From the NCBI RefSeq assembly GCF_021730395.1, contig NC_069378.1, positions 41,615,001-41,679,000 of the forward strand: DNA of 64,000 bases, read 5' to 3'. The notes beneath the pieces are model-generated. The model searched no databases. It saw nothing but the letters and a program-made list of their open reading frames with translations, and was not told the DNA's origin. The first letter of the stretch is position 1. Each line of letters opens with the position of its first letter. Of the stretch, positions 1 to 13,500 are shown one piece after another. The DNA is from Mercenaria mercenaria. Lineage: Eukaryota; Mollusca; Bivalvia; Venerida; Veneridae. Both the position numbers and the translations under genes were made by a program.

Positions 1-6
1 AAGGAC

Positions 7-270
7 TGTGACTCAATGCAGACTTGGAGCGCCGGTTTAAATTACAGACTCCGATAAATACCGGATTAACAAAATTTGAACGAAAATATTTTAAATATAT
101 ATTTTGTTACCATGGTGATACTAACCCTAACCTTTAGTCAGGGTTTTATGCATATTGTACACTAAATGCATGCGGACATGCAAAAATATGAATATTTTTG
201 CTGTGCGCTACAATTGATAATCACTTTCGGACATGCGCAGAAGACCGCTCCAAGTCTGCAATGAGTTACA
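7..270. mobile_element. Miniature inverted-repeat element, copy A
   Basis: A non-coding 264-bp element whose ends are inverted repeats of about 25 bp. The left end reads TGTGACTCAATGCAGACTTG and the right end, read on the minus strand, reads TGTAACTCATTGCAGACTTG. A second full copy lies at 30334-30599 with the same ends and interior landmarks, including ACCATGGTGATACT and AACCTTTAGTCAG. It has no coding capacity, so it would depend on another element's transposase. The superfamily is not identified because no target duplication is clear. Confidence 0.75.
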
Positions 271-356
271 TCGACCATTAAGTGTGGAATGTTCGGTTGA
301 TGGAATTTGGTTGAGTAAGAAACCATACACAGTTAAGTGAAAATGTTTAGAACCAC

Positions 357-775
357 AAGACACAAAAATAGGGAGGGGTAATGTGCGGGGATAATAGAAT
401 AAGAAAGCACAATATCAAAACACTTGGATGCATGTGAGGGTGGGTGGGGTTTGGATGGGGGAGGGGGGAGTAATATGTGCAGGTGACATATTACGGGATA
501 CTAAGAGACACTGTTGATAGTCATATGAAATCTAAACATGTAAAACATGCTTATGGGTGGGTTGGAGTGTGTTGGGTGTGCAGATAAATAGACGGACACA
601 CAAATGTATAAACAACATTTCTATATTCCCCATTACCACTTCAAGGCAAGTAATATCAAAATATATTCAAGAAAGACAAAACACAGAAATTATGCAACAT
701 ATGCCATTCAGTTGGTATTATCATGGCAAAGTAGTGAGTGAAGTTTTATTCATTTGTGGTGTTTTATAAAAGTTC
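357..775 (+). repeat. Dispersed repeat, copy 1 of 2
   Basis: A non-coding segment that recurs at 21421-21870 in the same orientation. Shared landmarks in order are a G-rich stretch around GTGGGTGGGGTTTGG, AGTAATRTGTGCAGG, GTGTGCAGATAAAT, CCACTTCAAGGCAA, AAATATATTCAAGAAA and CCATTCAGTTGGTAT. The open frame at 557-769 lies inside it and is not a gene. The family is unknown; no terminal repeats were recognised. Confidence 0.7.
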
Positions 776-1329
776 AATGAATGTTTACTTTGAGTCTGTG
801 TGTGAAGTATTTTTTCATCAACATCTACCACATGTCTTAAATGTTTCTTGATTTTAATTCGACTGACTTGTCAAAAGTTTTGTTTTACTTGGAATGTGAT
901 ATCAGTTTTATGACTTATTATTTGATCGGTGAACAAATTAAGCCATTTTTTGAGTAACGGTATTTTGGAGGAGTATGTGTTCTTGTTGTAGAATTGCCTT
1001 CAGTCAGATGATTGTGTTTATTTGAATTAATCTCTTCGGAGAAAAAGGCTTGGCAAGATATTGTCCTTCATTTATGTTTTTAGGAGAGATCCACTTTTCC
1101 CTTTTCGCCCAAGACCTCCTATCTGCAACGGATAAACAGTGTCTGTGTAATACTTGAATATATAAAAATTGTATAATTTGATTAAACAAATAGTCGTCCA
1201 ATCATTATTCACACACATTATTCACACACATGCTCCAAAAGTACTTTAAGACATTAGATTTAAAAAGGTAAATAACAATCCATGTAATCATACCTCATTT
1301 GTTATGAATACAATTACTTATTTGTTGTC
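776..1329. other. Intergenic, nothing recognised
   Basis: AT-rich sequence. The only open frame (1004-1201, minus, 65 codons) has no recognisable motif. No RNA gene or repeat was recognised. Confidence 0.5.
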
Positions 1330-1800
1330 AGACGTTCTAACGCTAACCGTCTGCCACAGCGCCACCACTACTGTATAGCGCCATCATTGATGTGAAAGCA
1401 CCACCACTTTTAAAAATGCTGGTGTATGTCATTTACAGAACATTTTATTAACATTAGTGTATGTCTGTGTGTGTAGACAATTTGCAAGCGCGATAACGTT
1501 CATATAGTGTGTCTATGCATCGTAATTTAGCTGAAATGCATACAGATGTCAAAATTTACAAACGTCGGAATCAGCAGAAAAGCTCTTAGCACCGTCTCAT
1601 GTGGTTCTGGGACGATCTGTGTATGAAAAGAATTGGAACTACTGCCTTACCCTTGCATGATCGTAAGAGGCGACTTATAGGGTCTTAACACTTGGTTTTG
1701 CTGTAACTCTGTGATTCCAGCAGGTATACAAATTTCACACACTATAAACGGCTGTATTTCCCCTCTTCCTTTTGCGAGTGATCAAAACAATAAACGGACA
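1330..1800 (+). repeat. Left arm of a long imperfect inverted repeat, with a SINE-like segment
   Basis: This arm matches, in inverted orientation, the segment at 5030-5470. The best-preserved part is 1735-1800, including TATAAACGGCTGTAT and TTTTGCGAGTGATCAAAACA. The outer part shares GCGCCACCAC-type motifs. Inside it, 1575-1735 carries a segment (CTTGCATGATCGTAAGAGGC, AACACTTGGTTTTGCTG) that I recall as a dispersed mollusc repeat, so the arm is probably composite. Whether the two arms bound one transposon is inference. Confidence 0.5.
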
Positions 1801-3185
1801 CACAAAAGGTAAGAATCATCTTCAAATTCATTATTTGGCTTTACACTGTATGTGTATTTAAGTTAAACGATAAGTCTAACATAAATATGTGTATATGGTG
1901 ATATAATAGATGAAACTGACAGGTAATGTTTAAAAAATGTTGACTGATCACACTTATTGCGTGGAAATTCACTCGACCAAGTCACGAAACTGATGAATAT
2001 CACGCCAAATTGATTCCATGATGTTTTCTGTAATAAGTATGCATACTCCATAAATATATGTAAATAAAATGTTTCGTTTCTGTTGCGTTTTTGAATAAAA
2101 TTAATTTTTATCTAGTCGGTAAAAAAACATTTACTGTATGCCGACTTGCAAATTTTGATATTTGATCTGAATGCGTATTTGTGAATGATACTGTATTCCA
2201 TCTTGCGAGTAAAATAGGCGATTTATGTCCTTAAAAAGGCGTAAATGAAATAAAAAATATGCATACAAAATTGTTTCTTTTGATCAGTTGTCATGTTTAT
2301 AATGTCACTTAATGTCGAACCCCCCATGCGATGCTTGTACTAATCCATTGGGGTGGGGTGGGGTGGAGTGACTGTGACTCGCTATCCTACTTAAATAAAT
2401 AATTAATTGAATGCTTTAGCGTCGTTTACATGCAAGTGTTCAGTGTTGGTTTTACTCACTTATACTATCATAAAATACGAATTAGAAACTGAATGTATAT
2501 ACAGGGTCCGTACTATGTCTTGCAAGAAATTAACCGTCGATTCCCTATGGAAATCACACGAAGAAATGTTGCCTTACGATTTCAAAATAACGATGAGATG
2601 AGACAGGAGAGGACTATAGGTTAACCCTCATCTGTCTGTCCGTCTGCAACAAAATGATCCTCTGATTTTAAAAACAATATTTCACCCACAAGTATCCTGC
2701 GAATGGACGTATAAATAGTATCGGAAAAGTCGATTAAGTCCTTATTAGTAATTCAGAGTTTACTTCATGGTAAATCAGTCAACAACATTCAAAAGTAGTA
2801 CAAAATAGTTGAATGGCCTAATAGTTTAACTACCCGATTCCCCCTTCCTCAATAATAAAATAAACATGTTATCGTTACAAATACAGCCGTCGTGTTTACT
2901 ACCTCTCAAGATTTACCGCTATTTCTCATGTTAGAAATAATTCACATTTGATAGTGATAACGCACACACGCCGGGAGTCTGTCCTTACGGATTTGGTGGT
3001 TTTCATTGCTAGGCCTTGCTCAATCCACTTCCGTTGTTTTAGAAATGGCGTGAGTTGTACCACGTCTTGGTTTCAGTATGATCGGCAAATTCCGACATTT
3101 ATATCGAAAACTGTATGTTATTTGGTAAGTAAAAATGTATGGGAACTGATTATCAAATCACAGCGGGTAGTCGTGGGTAGGCATT
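1801..3185. other. Interior of the inverted-repeat pair, no gene seen
   Basis: AT-rich sequence with three short open frames (1863-2051 minus, 2407-2601 plus, 2948-3187 plus), none with a recognisable domain. A G-rich low-complexity run GGGGTGGGGTGGGGTGG lies near 2350. Confidence 0.4.
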
Positions 3186-3189
3186 AGAG

Positions 3190-3882
3190 ATATTGCCATA
3201 TTTATGGCCGATAGAGAGTTAACAGGCTTTTCCTTTGATTTTATCTGGTGACCTAGTATTTGACCCCACTTGACTCATATTTAAAGTCAGTTATAGATTA
3301 TCAAGATTAATATTAAGTTTCATTACGATATGGTCATAGATGTGGCCTCTAGAGTGTTAACTTGCTTTTCCTATGATTTGACTTGGTGACCAGGTTTTTG
3401 ACCCATCTGACCCAGATTTGAACTCGACCTAGATATTACCAAAAGCACATTTTGAAAAAATATTTCATTAATAAATGATCATAAATGTGGCCTCTAAAGT
3501 GTTAACTAGGTTTTCCTTTGATTTGACCTGGTGACCTAGTTTTTGAACCCATATGACCCAATGTCGAACTGGTCCAAGATTTTATCGTGGGTAATATTCA
3601 GACCAAGTTACAATAACATTGGACCAAACTGTGATCTCTAGACTTTTAACAAACTTTCCCTTTGATTTGACCTGGTGACCTAGTTTTTGAGCCTAGATGA
3701 CCCAATATCGAACTCGTCCAAGATGCTATTGAGGGTAACATTCTGACCAAGTTTCCTTAAGACTTGACCAAAAGTGTGACCTCTCAGTGTTAACAGTCAA
3801 ATTTTTGACGACGGACGACAACGACGGACACAGGGTGATCACAAGAGCTCACCTTGAACACGTCTTGCTCAGGTGAGGTAAT
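3190..3882. mobile_element. Tandem-cored element with GGTGAG terminus (four units, period about 143 bp)
   Basis: Four imperfect direct repeats carry the motif CTGGTGACCTAGTTTTTGA at about 3245, 3383, 3527 and 3671, a spacing of roughly 138-145 bp. The right end reads GATCACAAGAGCTCACCTTG and then TTGCTCAGGTGAGG. That right end is homologous to the one at 40751-40800 in a different element. The left end is not clear, so this copy may be truncated there. It is non-coding. Confidence 0.65.
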
Positions 3883-5029
3883 AAACCCTCATTTTATCCT
3901 CTAATGGCACTTCTGCTTGTAAAATGGGGACTTATATCATTCGCAGAATGTATTTTCAGTAAAATAAGACAAGTTTCGTGTTAAAGTTCATGTGTTTATG
4001 GCAAATACAAAGACAAAACTAAAATAGAGCTGTTTACTGTGCGACACTGTCAAGAAAGCGACCCACAAAGGATTAGTGGATTCAATCTGGCGCCGTTCAT
4101 TCCAAATCACTCCATTCACTGTTCATATTTCCACACCTTATTAATTGCAGTTGCGAATATATATTGGTTTCAACGGTTTGAAGTTCTAGAAAATATAGTC
4201 TTGTATGCGACACATCGTCGCATTACGGTCTCATGATGGTGAACATTTGTGCAAAGTTATTTCAAAATCCCTTAATGCATAAAGAAGTTATGGCACTGAC
4301 ACGAAAAACAGACCATGTTTCACCTTTAAGTGTCATTTTAAAAAGAAAAAGGAAAATAATAAGATGGACATTAACAACATATGGCTGATGTTTGTATGTA
4401 AACTTTGAGAGAGGTAGGTGCAATAGCATTGAAGTAATTGCACAACCAAATATATGAGGACACATATACAAACAGACCGAACAGACAGACCGCATGGTGA
4501 CTGCTTTATACCACCCTCCTTCAAACATTGTTTGCGGGTGCTAAATATGAAGAAATACTACAGGAGCATAGGAAACGCCGATATTTTATAAAGAAGTCAC
4601 TCACAAACAGGCATACAGTTTTTTACCAAACTCGCAAGCACTTGTACAGTAATTAAGCAAGCGTGCATACAGTCAGAAAATAACACCGAATCTTCTTTCA
4701 TTTACGGTTGTAAACAAACTGGAGAATTTATCAATGATTTGATTTTATTTTACCAAACTAGTATTGTTTCTTTATTCATGAAACAGTGGAATTTACATGA
4801 TGTAGGTCATTCTTCAAGCAAGAAAATAAGTACTTTTGACGCCGACAATGTACAATTTCTGGACAAAATCAGTGATCAATCGAGTTTTTTGCTATAATTC
4901 TACCTGTCACCAGACTAACACATTATATACAGAAACAAAAAATGTTTAGCTTCCGATAAAATGTAAATATAAATACCTTCAAAGCAAATCAGTCATTTTG
5001 AAATGCTGTTTTTCAACTTTTAGCTGTCA
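3883..5029. other. Intergenic, nothing recognised
   Basis: Several short open frames on both strands (4039-4236, 4262-4528, 4333-4524), none with family features. No repeat was recognised. Confidence 0.4.
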
Positions 5030-5470
5030 GTTTATTGTTTTGATCACTCGCAAGAGAAAGAGGAGAATACAGTCGTTTATAGGGTGTGGATTTTGATTCC
5101 ATACCTCATGTTTTTATTTCGATGTAAATGAGATGTGAAACCAAAATTTGTAGTCCTGTTTGGTGCCATATAACCTATACTGACAGTCTGTGTTGTTGCG
5201 CCGTAAAACCCAAATAAAATAAAGCTCTTAGCACCACGATTTATATCTTAACGAAATTACAGTCAACCAGTAGTAATAATGCTTTTACGGGTAACTACAT
5301 TCTCCTATCTTTAAAATAATTTATTTCAACGAAACTGTAACGTAAAATATAAATTTTACTCACATGTTTACATTTTTAAAACGGTGATAGATGCACCACG
5401 GAAATGTCGATAGCTCTTTCCCTTATCACCACTTTTGTGGTGGCGCTAGGGTTTCGTAGACGTGTAACAC
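5030..5470 (-). repeat. Right arm of the long imperfect inverted repeat
   Basis: Read on the minus strand, this matches 1330-1800: GTTTTGATCACTCGCAAGAG at 5036 is the complement of the left arm's best block, and GTGGTGGCGC near 5438 pairs with GCGCCACCAC near 1360. The motif AGCTCTTAGCACC occurs at 5223 and again, in direct orientation, at 1580, which suggests that separate insertions interrupted the arms. Confidence 0.45.
5157..5225 (+). mobile_element. SINE 3' tail fragment
   Basis: GCCATATAACCTATACTG, then GCGCCGTAAAACCC, then an AAATAAAATAAA tail. It resembles the 3' part of the tRNA-derived SINE at 14585-14845 (read on its own strand), which has GCCATATGGCCTATAATTG and AACGTTAAACC. Only the tail is visible here. 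Confidence 0.55.
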
Positions 5471-5499
5471 ACGCTGTGTAGTGGCGTTTGGTGTTTGAG

Positions 5500-6960
5500 G
5501 TGCAATTTTTCATTTCGACTTCGCATTATGAAATTCTATAACGCATGCACACATAAGAATCCCTAAACACAATAAATAATTAATCCTGATCGCTATCCTT
5601 GCGACATAAAGAAAGCTTCAACTGTTTATATTGGACTTTTATCAAAAGTTATAGAAAAACAATTTCAACGGCACAATTCAAAATGTTTACAATAAACTTT
5701 GAACATCTTAACCTCACACGTCAAACGATCAATCATCTAGGATGAACCGGACATGCTTCAAGCCTGTCCGTACTTCTACACCGACGTTCTGGCTCACTAA
5801 AGTGACCTGAGTATGGCCGCGTATGATAAACTCTACCACAGATAGTTTTCTAAATGCTGTCCATCACGTCGAGGAAACACATCTAATGCATTGATACATA
5901 CAGGTTGAAGCATATCATCGAGTATCCCAAGTGGCATGGTAAAGAAGATGACTTGTCAAAAAGCTGAATTAAACATTTTACTAACGATATTGTGCACCAA
6001 GACTTATGTTCTGCTTATAAGAAGACAAAGAGTTCTATTGCTGCTTTTGGTGTATATATTTCACAGAACAATTACAGTCTTATTGTTCTGTCGTGTATTT
6101 CCTATATTGTTGACAACCACAAAAGTTTTTAACAAACTGTTAAAAAGACTCTTTTTGCTGATAACATGTTACAACCTCTGTCACAGTAACAATCTATAAA
6201 TACGTCTAAAATCGACGACGAAACTGTATGTTGATTTACGTAATTCTTTATGAACATCTATATTTGTGAGTTACTGAGTAGAAATGTAATCTATTCTACT
6301 ATCATGTTTTCGAAAGAGATTCTGTTTAGCCACAATTTTAGAACCTAGAAGTATTAATTTTAACGCCGACCAGCGTGACAATCTGTTAATACAAACACCT
6401 GCATACAGTTTATGCATAGTATCTAATGGCTCGATATTGAAGAGGGTCTCTTGTATCAGCGGTTCTAGACTCTTTGAAAAGAGCTTACACTATTTTTTCT
6501 CCAATAAAACGGTATTATTCCAGTCTCATGAGATTTACATACATGTCTTTTTTCAGGACAATGTTAAGATACTAGATTTAAGATATATACACAGTAAACA
6601 ATTCCTTGGAGCGGCACATCGACAGCAATGTTTAACAACAGAATTGCATGTACAAATTTATAAGAAACGTTTTCTTCGTTCTTTTTTTATTTTTTAAAAA
6701 CTACAAACACAATACAATAGTTTGTTGTATACTTTGCTGTGCGAGGATGACTTTGGAATATCTATACTTTATGTTTGTGTTATAATAAAGGCTTAATGTT
6801 TATTATTTAAGTACATACGTGCTACAAAGAAGATGCGTGTAAATGAAGGTATGAACAAATTTAGGATAAATACAAAAAGAACAGTTTTAACAAAATACTG
6901 AGACGAGTCAGCAGTTGAACTTACGGTGTTCGTTTGTTCCATCGAGAAATTTATTCCTGA
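5500..6960. other. Intergenic, nothing recognised
   Basis: Open frames at 5936-6199 and 6437-6697 (86-87 codons) have no recognised motif and lack plausible splice or promoter context. I treat them as chance. Confidence 0.4.
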
Positions 6961-6976
6961 ACTGCATACATCGAAA

Positions 6977-7170
6977 GTCGAAACCGCGATTGTGGAAGTC
7001 GAATTCATGATGGCAAAAACACGAACTACGATGGTGAAAGTCGAAACTAAGAAATTACGATGATGAAACACGAAACGCATTTTCACCATCGTTGTTTCGT
7101 GTTCATTATAGTGGTTTTGACTTTCACCATCGGTCGTTCGACTTTCATCCTCATAGCTTCGACTACGAGT
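6977..7170. repeat. Imperfect hairpin-forming repeat
   Basis: The left half carries GAAAGTCGAA and GATGAAACACGAAAC motifs. The right half carries their complements (TTTCGTGTTC, TTTTGACTTTC, TTCGACTTTC). The centre is near 7085. It is a degenerate palindromic miniature element. The 98-codon minus frame across it (6793-7089) is a by-product. Confidence 0.5.
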
Positions 7171-7179
7171 AGAAACGAG

Positions 7180-8739
7180 TACAAATACTTTTTACTTCAC
7201 TGTTTTGAAATAGATTTCCATATTACATAGTCAAGTTCAACGTTCATCAGGCTAAATGAAATGCGAAAACATCAAGACAGGATCTAGGGTTCCCTGTGAA
7301 AGACTGTGTTGTTTAAAACTGGACTGCGGTAACGGGCTTTGCAGGTTCGATCACCCGCTTCCCAATAGATAATAGCAACGCTATATATCTTTTATTCTGT
7401 ATCTATATGACTGACCGCCCGATACTTTGATCGACGTTTTAATTTGGAAGTCATGTTGATCGGCAGAACTCCTTACTTTTTAAAAAAAAATCTGTCACAT
7501 GTCCGCCCGGTCGACTAACATTCGCATGGCTATATAGAGGTCTAATTCGTGTTCTTCAAAGGAGTCTAAATGGAGATCTTGGGTGTTATTATGAATATTT
7601 TAATGACATGAATTATAATCTGTTTAAAAACGGCAACACCCTTAGAAATATATAAAATACCTTGTACATTTAATTTCACATAAGGCTTTCTGAAAAAAAA
7701 AGCAAGTACATGTACAATTAACACTGAAATACTTATAAACACTGGAACATATAACAGAACTTATATACCGTCACCATGTACGCATGATTTAATCTCATTC
7801 ACACATGCTACGATAGACACTAGTATTTCAAAATAGAAAAAAACTAACACATTTGGTAGATATCAAATGCATTAGAATCGCCGTTCTAAACTGTTTTTAG
7901 TAAAAAAAAAACAAAAAACCATTCAGTGTTCAAGTCAGCAATTTGATTGCATTATGTAAATCATTTATTGGGTTAGGAATATAAAATTGCAATATCAAAG
8001 AGTGTATCGCTAAAATTTTATATCAAATTTCATGTTTTACTATACAAAAGCAACGACTCCCTATCATGTCGTTAAAGAGTAAAATCAAATTACCCATCTC
8101 TGTTAAATATAATAGGTTTTAATATTTGCCTAAATCTTTTCATTGATAAACTTAGCTTTTCATGTGTGAAAAGATTTTATTTCAAAGGACAACGAAAGCT
8201 ACAAATAGATCAAACAACCTACGTCATAAACATGGTGGACAAATTGCTAATTTAGTCCGCTTTTAACCACTCTACTGTTTTATCAATATATCTTTAGCCC
8301 GCCAATTTGTATCAAAAAGAATGCATGGTAGTTGAGATGTTCCACAATGACATATAATCCACAAAAAATACCAAGAAAAGTAGGGGTCATGTATCTTCTA
8401 AGAGATTTTTTGTCTGACAGGTCATTACTATGGAATATCTTCCAAACGGACAGCTTAAATGTGGGTAGTATACATTTGCGAATTAATCCGATGCATGCCG
8501 AACCCGAATCTGACTTCGGATATATTTTAGGGACTTTCCGTACAATTAAATTGAAATCAACTTATCAGTTCCTAAAAAGGTGATTTTTAAAAGTTCTGTT
8601 ACAGCCGGCCATGTTTAAAATAGCGAAATGATCTAGAGAATTAGGGACACCCATTAAACATTTTTGCACAACAGCAATTTCTAATATATACATTCTGAAC
8701 GATTCGACCATTCTATATAAGTAGCTTGCAGTCAGGTCT
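7180..8739. other. Intergenic, nothing recognised
   Basis: AT-rich sequence with A-runs. The open frame at 8332-8583 has no recognised family. Confidence 0.4.
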
Positions 8740-10550
8740 TTGGGAAATTTTGTTGCAGGTTACAAAGGTTATAAGTTTTGCCTATGCAGCTAAGAAGGGG
8801 CATTGGTCGATAGTTCGAACGTTAAGAGGGATCTGATATTTTAAAAACTAGTGTAACATTTGCTAGTTTCCAGGATGAAGGGAAGAAGGCATTCATCAAT
8901 AACTTGTTGAAGAACTGTGAAAGAGGTTCACAAAGTTCCGCTTTACTTTGTTTTTGGGGCTAATGAGATCAGGACCACACTATTCAGATTAGGATCAATG
9001 AGGGATATAGCATTAGAAACGTCTGTTGGTGTTATATAAATATTTGATAGGGTAATTGTAGTAGTAGTAGAGGATGGGGATGGTGTCAAAGATTCGTTTT
9101 TGTCACCTACGGTGGTTTTTGAGCAAATGAAACGGTTAAAATGTTCTTTATTTGGTCTGTTGATGTTTGTGTATTTTGGTCTTGTAGTGTTAGAATTGTC
9201 TAAGCTGTTGTTTGTTTGTTAGTTTCTTAGCAGTTTTGAACAAGAGTTTCGCCAATATTGTGTTTGAGTTTACTTGTTCAATGAGTTTGTATTGGTAGTT
9301 TTTGTTTTGCTATTCTTATTTGTTTTTTACTTCGTTGCGTATTGTTTTAAAGTTTGTCCAAGCTTGTTAAGTGTTTAGTCGCTTTTCTGTTTTATGTAAC
9401 ATGTTTCCTAATAGCCTTTTTTATTGTATTATTTAGCCAAGGAAAGTCTTATTGTGACTGTTTTAGTTGGAATTGATTGTTGTTCAGTTTGCAGTTAAAA
9501 TTGTGTGTGTGATGTATTCAGTGACTTTGTTATGGTCAGTGTTTTCTATTATGGTGTCCCAGTTAGCATTGTGCAGTACTGTATTGTATTGATCATAGTT
9601 AGCTTTGTCATACAACTATACTTTTTCTTTTGAATGTAATGTGTGTGGGCTTGTCTAGTTTAAAGACAGCAACAATAAGGCATTGGAATCGAGTCATGTC
9701 AGGAATGACTGGATCGGCAACAAAACTTGATAGCACTTCATTTTTATTTTTAACAAAAATGAGATCGATAAGGAGGATGAGTTTTCTGTAAACTTGGTTG
9801 GTGATGATATTAGTTGTTCGATGTGGTATGTGAAAATGATATTTGATATCCTGTTTACCTTAGTGTTTAGGATATTGATGTTATAATCACCAGTAACTAG
9901 GATATTATCACAAGATTGGTTAAAAGCTTGGTCTATAGACTGTTCCAGAAGAAGCCATTGTTGATTATTTGAATCAATAGATACCTCCTACAAAGATGAC
10001 ACGATGTCTGAAATTTATTTCAAGCCAGAGTGCCTATAATCCAGAAACTGAAAGATCGCCACGATGTTTGACGAGAAGGCCATCTCGAATATAGGTAGTG
10101 ACGCCTCCCCACCTGTGCGAGCATTACGAATACCGCAAAACAGTGTTTGAAAATAAGTATTTAGAAGATCGTCATTTTGATATTGCAGGAGATAGCCAGA
10201 ATTCTGTGAAGATAACTATATCATAAGGCTGTGCTTCTATTTCGATAATGTCAATTTTAGGATAGAGACTTTGAATATTAGATGAATAACAAAAAGACTG
10301 TCGGATGAAATTGTACTGTTGGGTCCAGGATGTGGGTGTATGTTTACAGAGATACGAAGGAGCAGAGGCAAAAGTATCATATATGTATGAATATATGTAT
10401 CTACGAATGAAGGTTCTGACCGTAACAGGCTGTGCGTGTATGTGTAAATGATCGTATAAAAAGGTGTGACTGGATGGCGCTTTTTATTTATGTCGTGGCT
10501 TTCCGTGTTTAAGGAAGATGATATCTGATTATCAGTAGTTGAGCCACCCG
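8740..10550 (-). mobile_element. LINE remnant: endonuclease plus N-terminal part of reverse transcriptase
   Basis: On the minus strand, in several frames and interrupted by stops, the segment reads in order as a non-LTR retrotransposon. Near 10290-10200 is an endonuclease start (LYPKIDIIEIEAQPYDIVIF). Near 10090 is a TTYIRDGLLVKH-like stretch, and near 9880 is the endonuclease motif VTGDYN. Near 8960 is GPDLISPK, then the stretch WKLANVT near 8855, and NYRPMPLLSCIGK near 8790. These belong to the CR1/L2/Jockey-like group. The catalytic RT core with its YADD box and the 3' end are missing, so this copy is truncated and long inactive. Confidence 0.75.
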
Positions 10551-13500
10551 TCTTGAATTAAAGTATTTGCTGCAATGGGGCAGATCCGCCCATCCGAAAA
10601 CGATAGAACGAAATGAGCATAAACTACAAAATTTAAACTAAGAAGTGAAAGACGTATAAAATTGAATGTGTATAATAGAGATCCAATTCATTATTTGGTC
10701 ATCGACATTAAAAATTAACTGCTTAATATAGGAAATAACTACTGATCTTTTCAGATGCGAATATGCGATTTGTTGTCTCAGAAGTGTCGGTATCTATGGT
10801 TAATTGGGTTGTTTAAGGCTATTTACAGACTTAAATAATAAGTTCTATGCTATTTATAGACTGTAAATAGGCCACAAAAGTGTTAAAAGCATAATTGATA
10901 TATGGGTATAAAATGGGTAATTACTCCAGCAAACATGATGACACGGTTACATGAGTTCTCCTCCATTATATTGTAACGCACCGCGTGTGGTACCTTTACT
11001 TACTTACAACTGCGAATTTAGGTCCAGGGAGAGTTATCCAGGTACTTTAAAGCGATGTTTAGTTGACTATATACCGCTATTTGTGACGCTACGTAGACGT
11101 TCAATATTGACAACATTTTAACTTCAAAACCGGTACGTATAGTCAGGTAAATAAGATATGTAAATGCATGATGCAAATTATTCAAATGGAAACAAAATCC
11201 GAGACACTGCAGCACGAAAAGAAATTGCAAGATCTGCAAATGGAGATATTAACGTACTTTGATGAGTAAATATTTGTATAATTTGGATAGAACATTATCA
11301 GTTCAAAGTACGTGGTATTTTTATGACTCGCGCTTTTTTACTTTCGAGCTAATTTTAAGAGACCCTTGCTTGAGATATGCAAGAGATATTTAAAAGTAAA
11401 TGATATATGATTTTAAGAGACGTGAAATATTAGCTCACTAGCATTGCGACAAAAAAAATGATAGCGTTTTAAATAGAAACAGTATTACGGCATTAGAACT
11501 GGATGCTAAATATGCCACTATTCAGTTATGCATAACATTCTTGTATACAGTTTGATAAAACGCCTATAGTAGGTCGGCAGTGCGCGGTCAGCAGTACGCG
11601 TCGAAGTAAGCTGAAATCTCTACTTGACCTTTTCGGCGTAAATGTACATGAATGCGACCACGTACATGTATTATGTACTTCGGACAAAAGTGCAGATTGT
11701 CTCAAGACAACAATGAATAACGTATATTTGGTTAATATCCATACCAAGTCTCATAATCATGGCACAGCTGACTTTGACCGCCCTAAGAAATGGTCTTGAC
11801 TGTCGCAGTTTTGAATATTGAAAGATTCTAAACAAATAAAATATTTCAAAATGATCGAATATATTTACCTCCTCTTAAGCTTGACCTCTAACTTCCACAC
11901 CGCAGTTTTGTCGCCCAATGTGAAATATTTCCACCGGATATGTTTACGTTTTAACGAAATAATATTACGTTTTTACTAAATAATATGTTTTTACGAAATG
12001 ATATTACATTTTTACGTAAAATATCTTGTAACTCCAATAGAAATTCCTTACTAACAGGTGAATGATCTTAATGGGAGAGGTTATTTTATGGATTAAACAA
12101 TAGGTTGAATAATTTGACATGATTATACACACCATTAAAATGTTTTAATTCATTAGAGTTATGCGCAGTGATCAGTATAACTATTGTGATGTGTATTTGA
12201 CGACATTTGCATGTTTTGCGGAAAGTATAAATCTTACTCCGAACTTTTATAGTAGCTTTTAGCAAAGATATCATATCATTTATCTAACGAGAAAGTACTA
12301 GGGTCGTTTTATGACAAAAATTGTATTTAACTGACAATAAGATCACAAAATATTCATAAAGATCACTATTTTACCTTTCAAATAAGAAAAAAGAAGAAAG
12401 ACTCCACTATTTTTAGACGTACAATGCTTTTATGTAAGTCTTTTAAGGCATTTAGAGACGTGCCGCTTGGAACATCATGAAAACCGTATGACGTCTTTGT
12501 GCATTGCGTGTACATTTCATTTTCTAAACATTTTGCTAATACGATGTAACGTGACGCGATCCAACACCAATTGTTTCGTTACGTGAACGTCAAAGAGATT
12601 AAACTGGGTAGTGATATGACTTTTACTAATTCATTACCACAGCAGCTTTGTTGTGTGTGGGATGGGGGCGTAAAAAGTCTCCCCGTACATTTAGCCAGAG
12701 CTGTTATGCTTTAATCTTTTCATATCGTTCAGCATGACATTTATGTTGTGCTAGTGCAAAGTTATATATTCAGCTTCAACATTTTGGCAAGGTGGTTCCA
12801 TTACTCCCCATTAAATAGCTTTTGGTAATGTGTAATCATCGCCTTGATATGGTAACTGCATTCCTGCATTATAATTTTATCTTTTGGTTGTTTCTGTGAT
12901 ATGCAGGCTCCATCACCTCAGATCCTTTCACTGATATTTTTCTGACTATTGCTTTCTCGTTCAAGGCACACATTATATTAACTAGGGACCATATGCCACT
13001 TTTCATAGATTTGAATTCTGTGTATTATTGAATATTGAAAGATTCTAAACAAATAAAATGTACACCGCCTATTAATACATCTGCGAATGTCTCTTAATTG
13101 TTATTTGACCTATGAAGTATTGCTCTAAAGTATGTGAGGAATCGGATATAGTGTCTTGAAAATCCATATGATGTGGGATAAATTTACGATCTTGCAACCA
13201 TTATTATTTCTTCTGGGAAAAAAATGTTGACAATTAGATCTTACTGATCAAGCGATTCCCAAGCGCATGCCTATATTAATGTTTAATTGCACAAACTTTT
13301 TTTTCAACTTTGGGTGATTGATTTGCTTTCATGTAGATTAACAGTAAATATTCATAAGGTAACGGAAGGATTGTCTTCTAATTAGTCTGGAATCGAGTGT
13401 TACAATAAGGTGATCAAGCGTTCATTGTATTTTTGACGTTATTCACCATTTCTTCACTTTGATGATAACGTGTGATATTGTGAATTTTCTCAAATCTGCT

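Noticed and set aside
2948-3187. 79-codon plus-strand frame with several cysteines
   Set aside because: No domain, signal peptide or splice support; position and composition fit chance or repeat-derived sequence.
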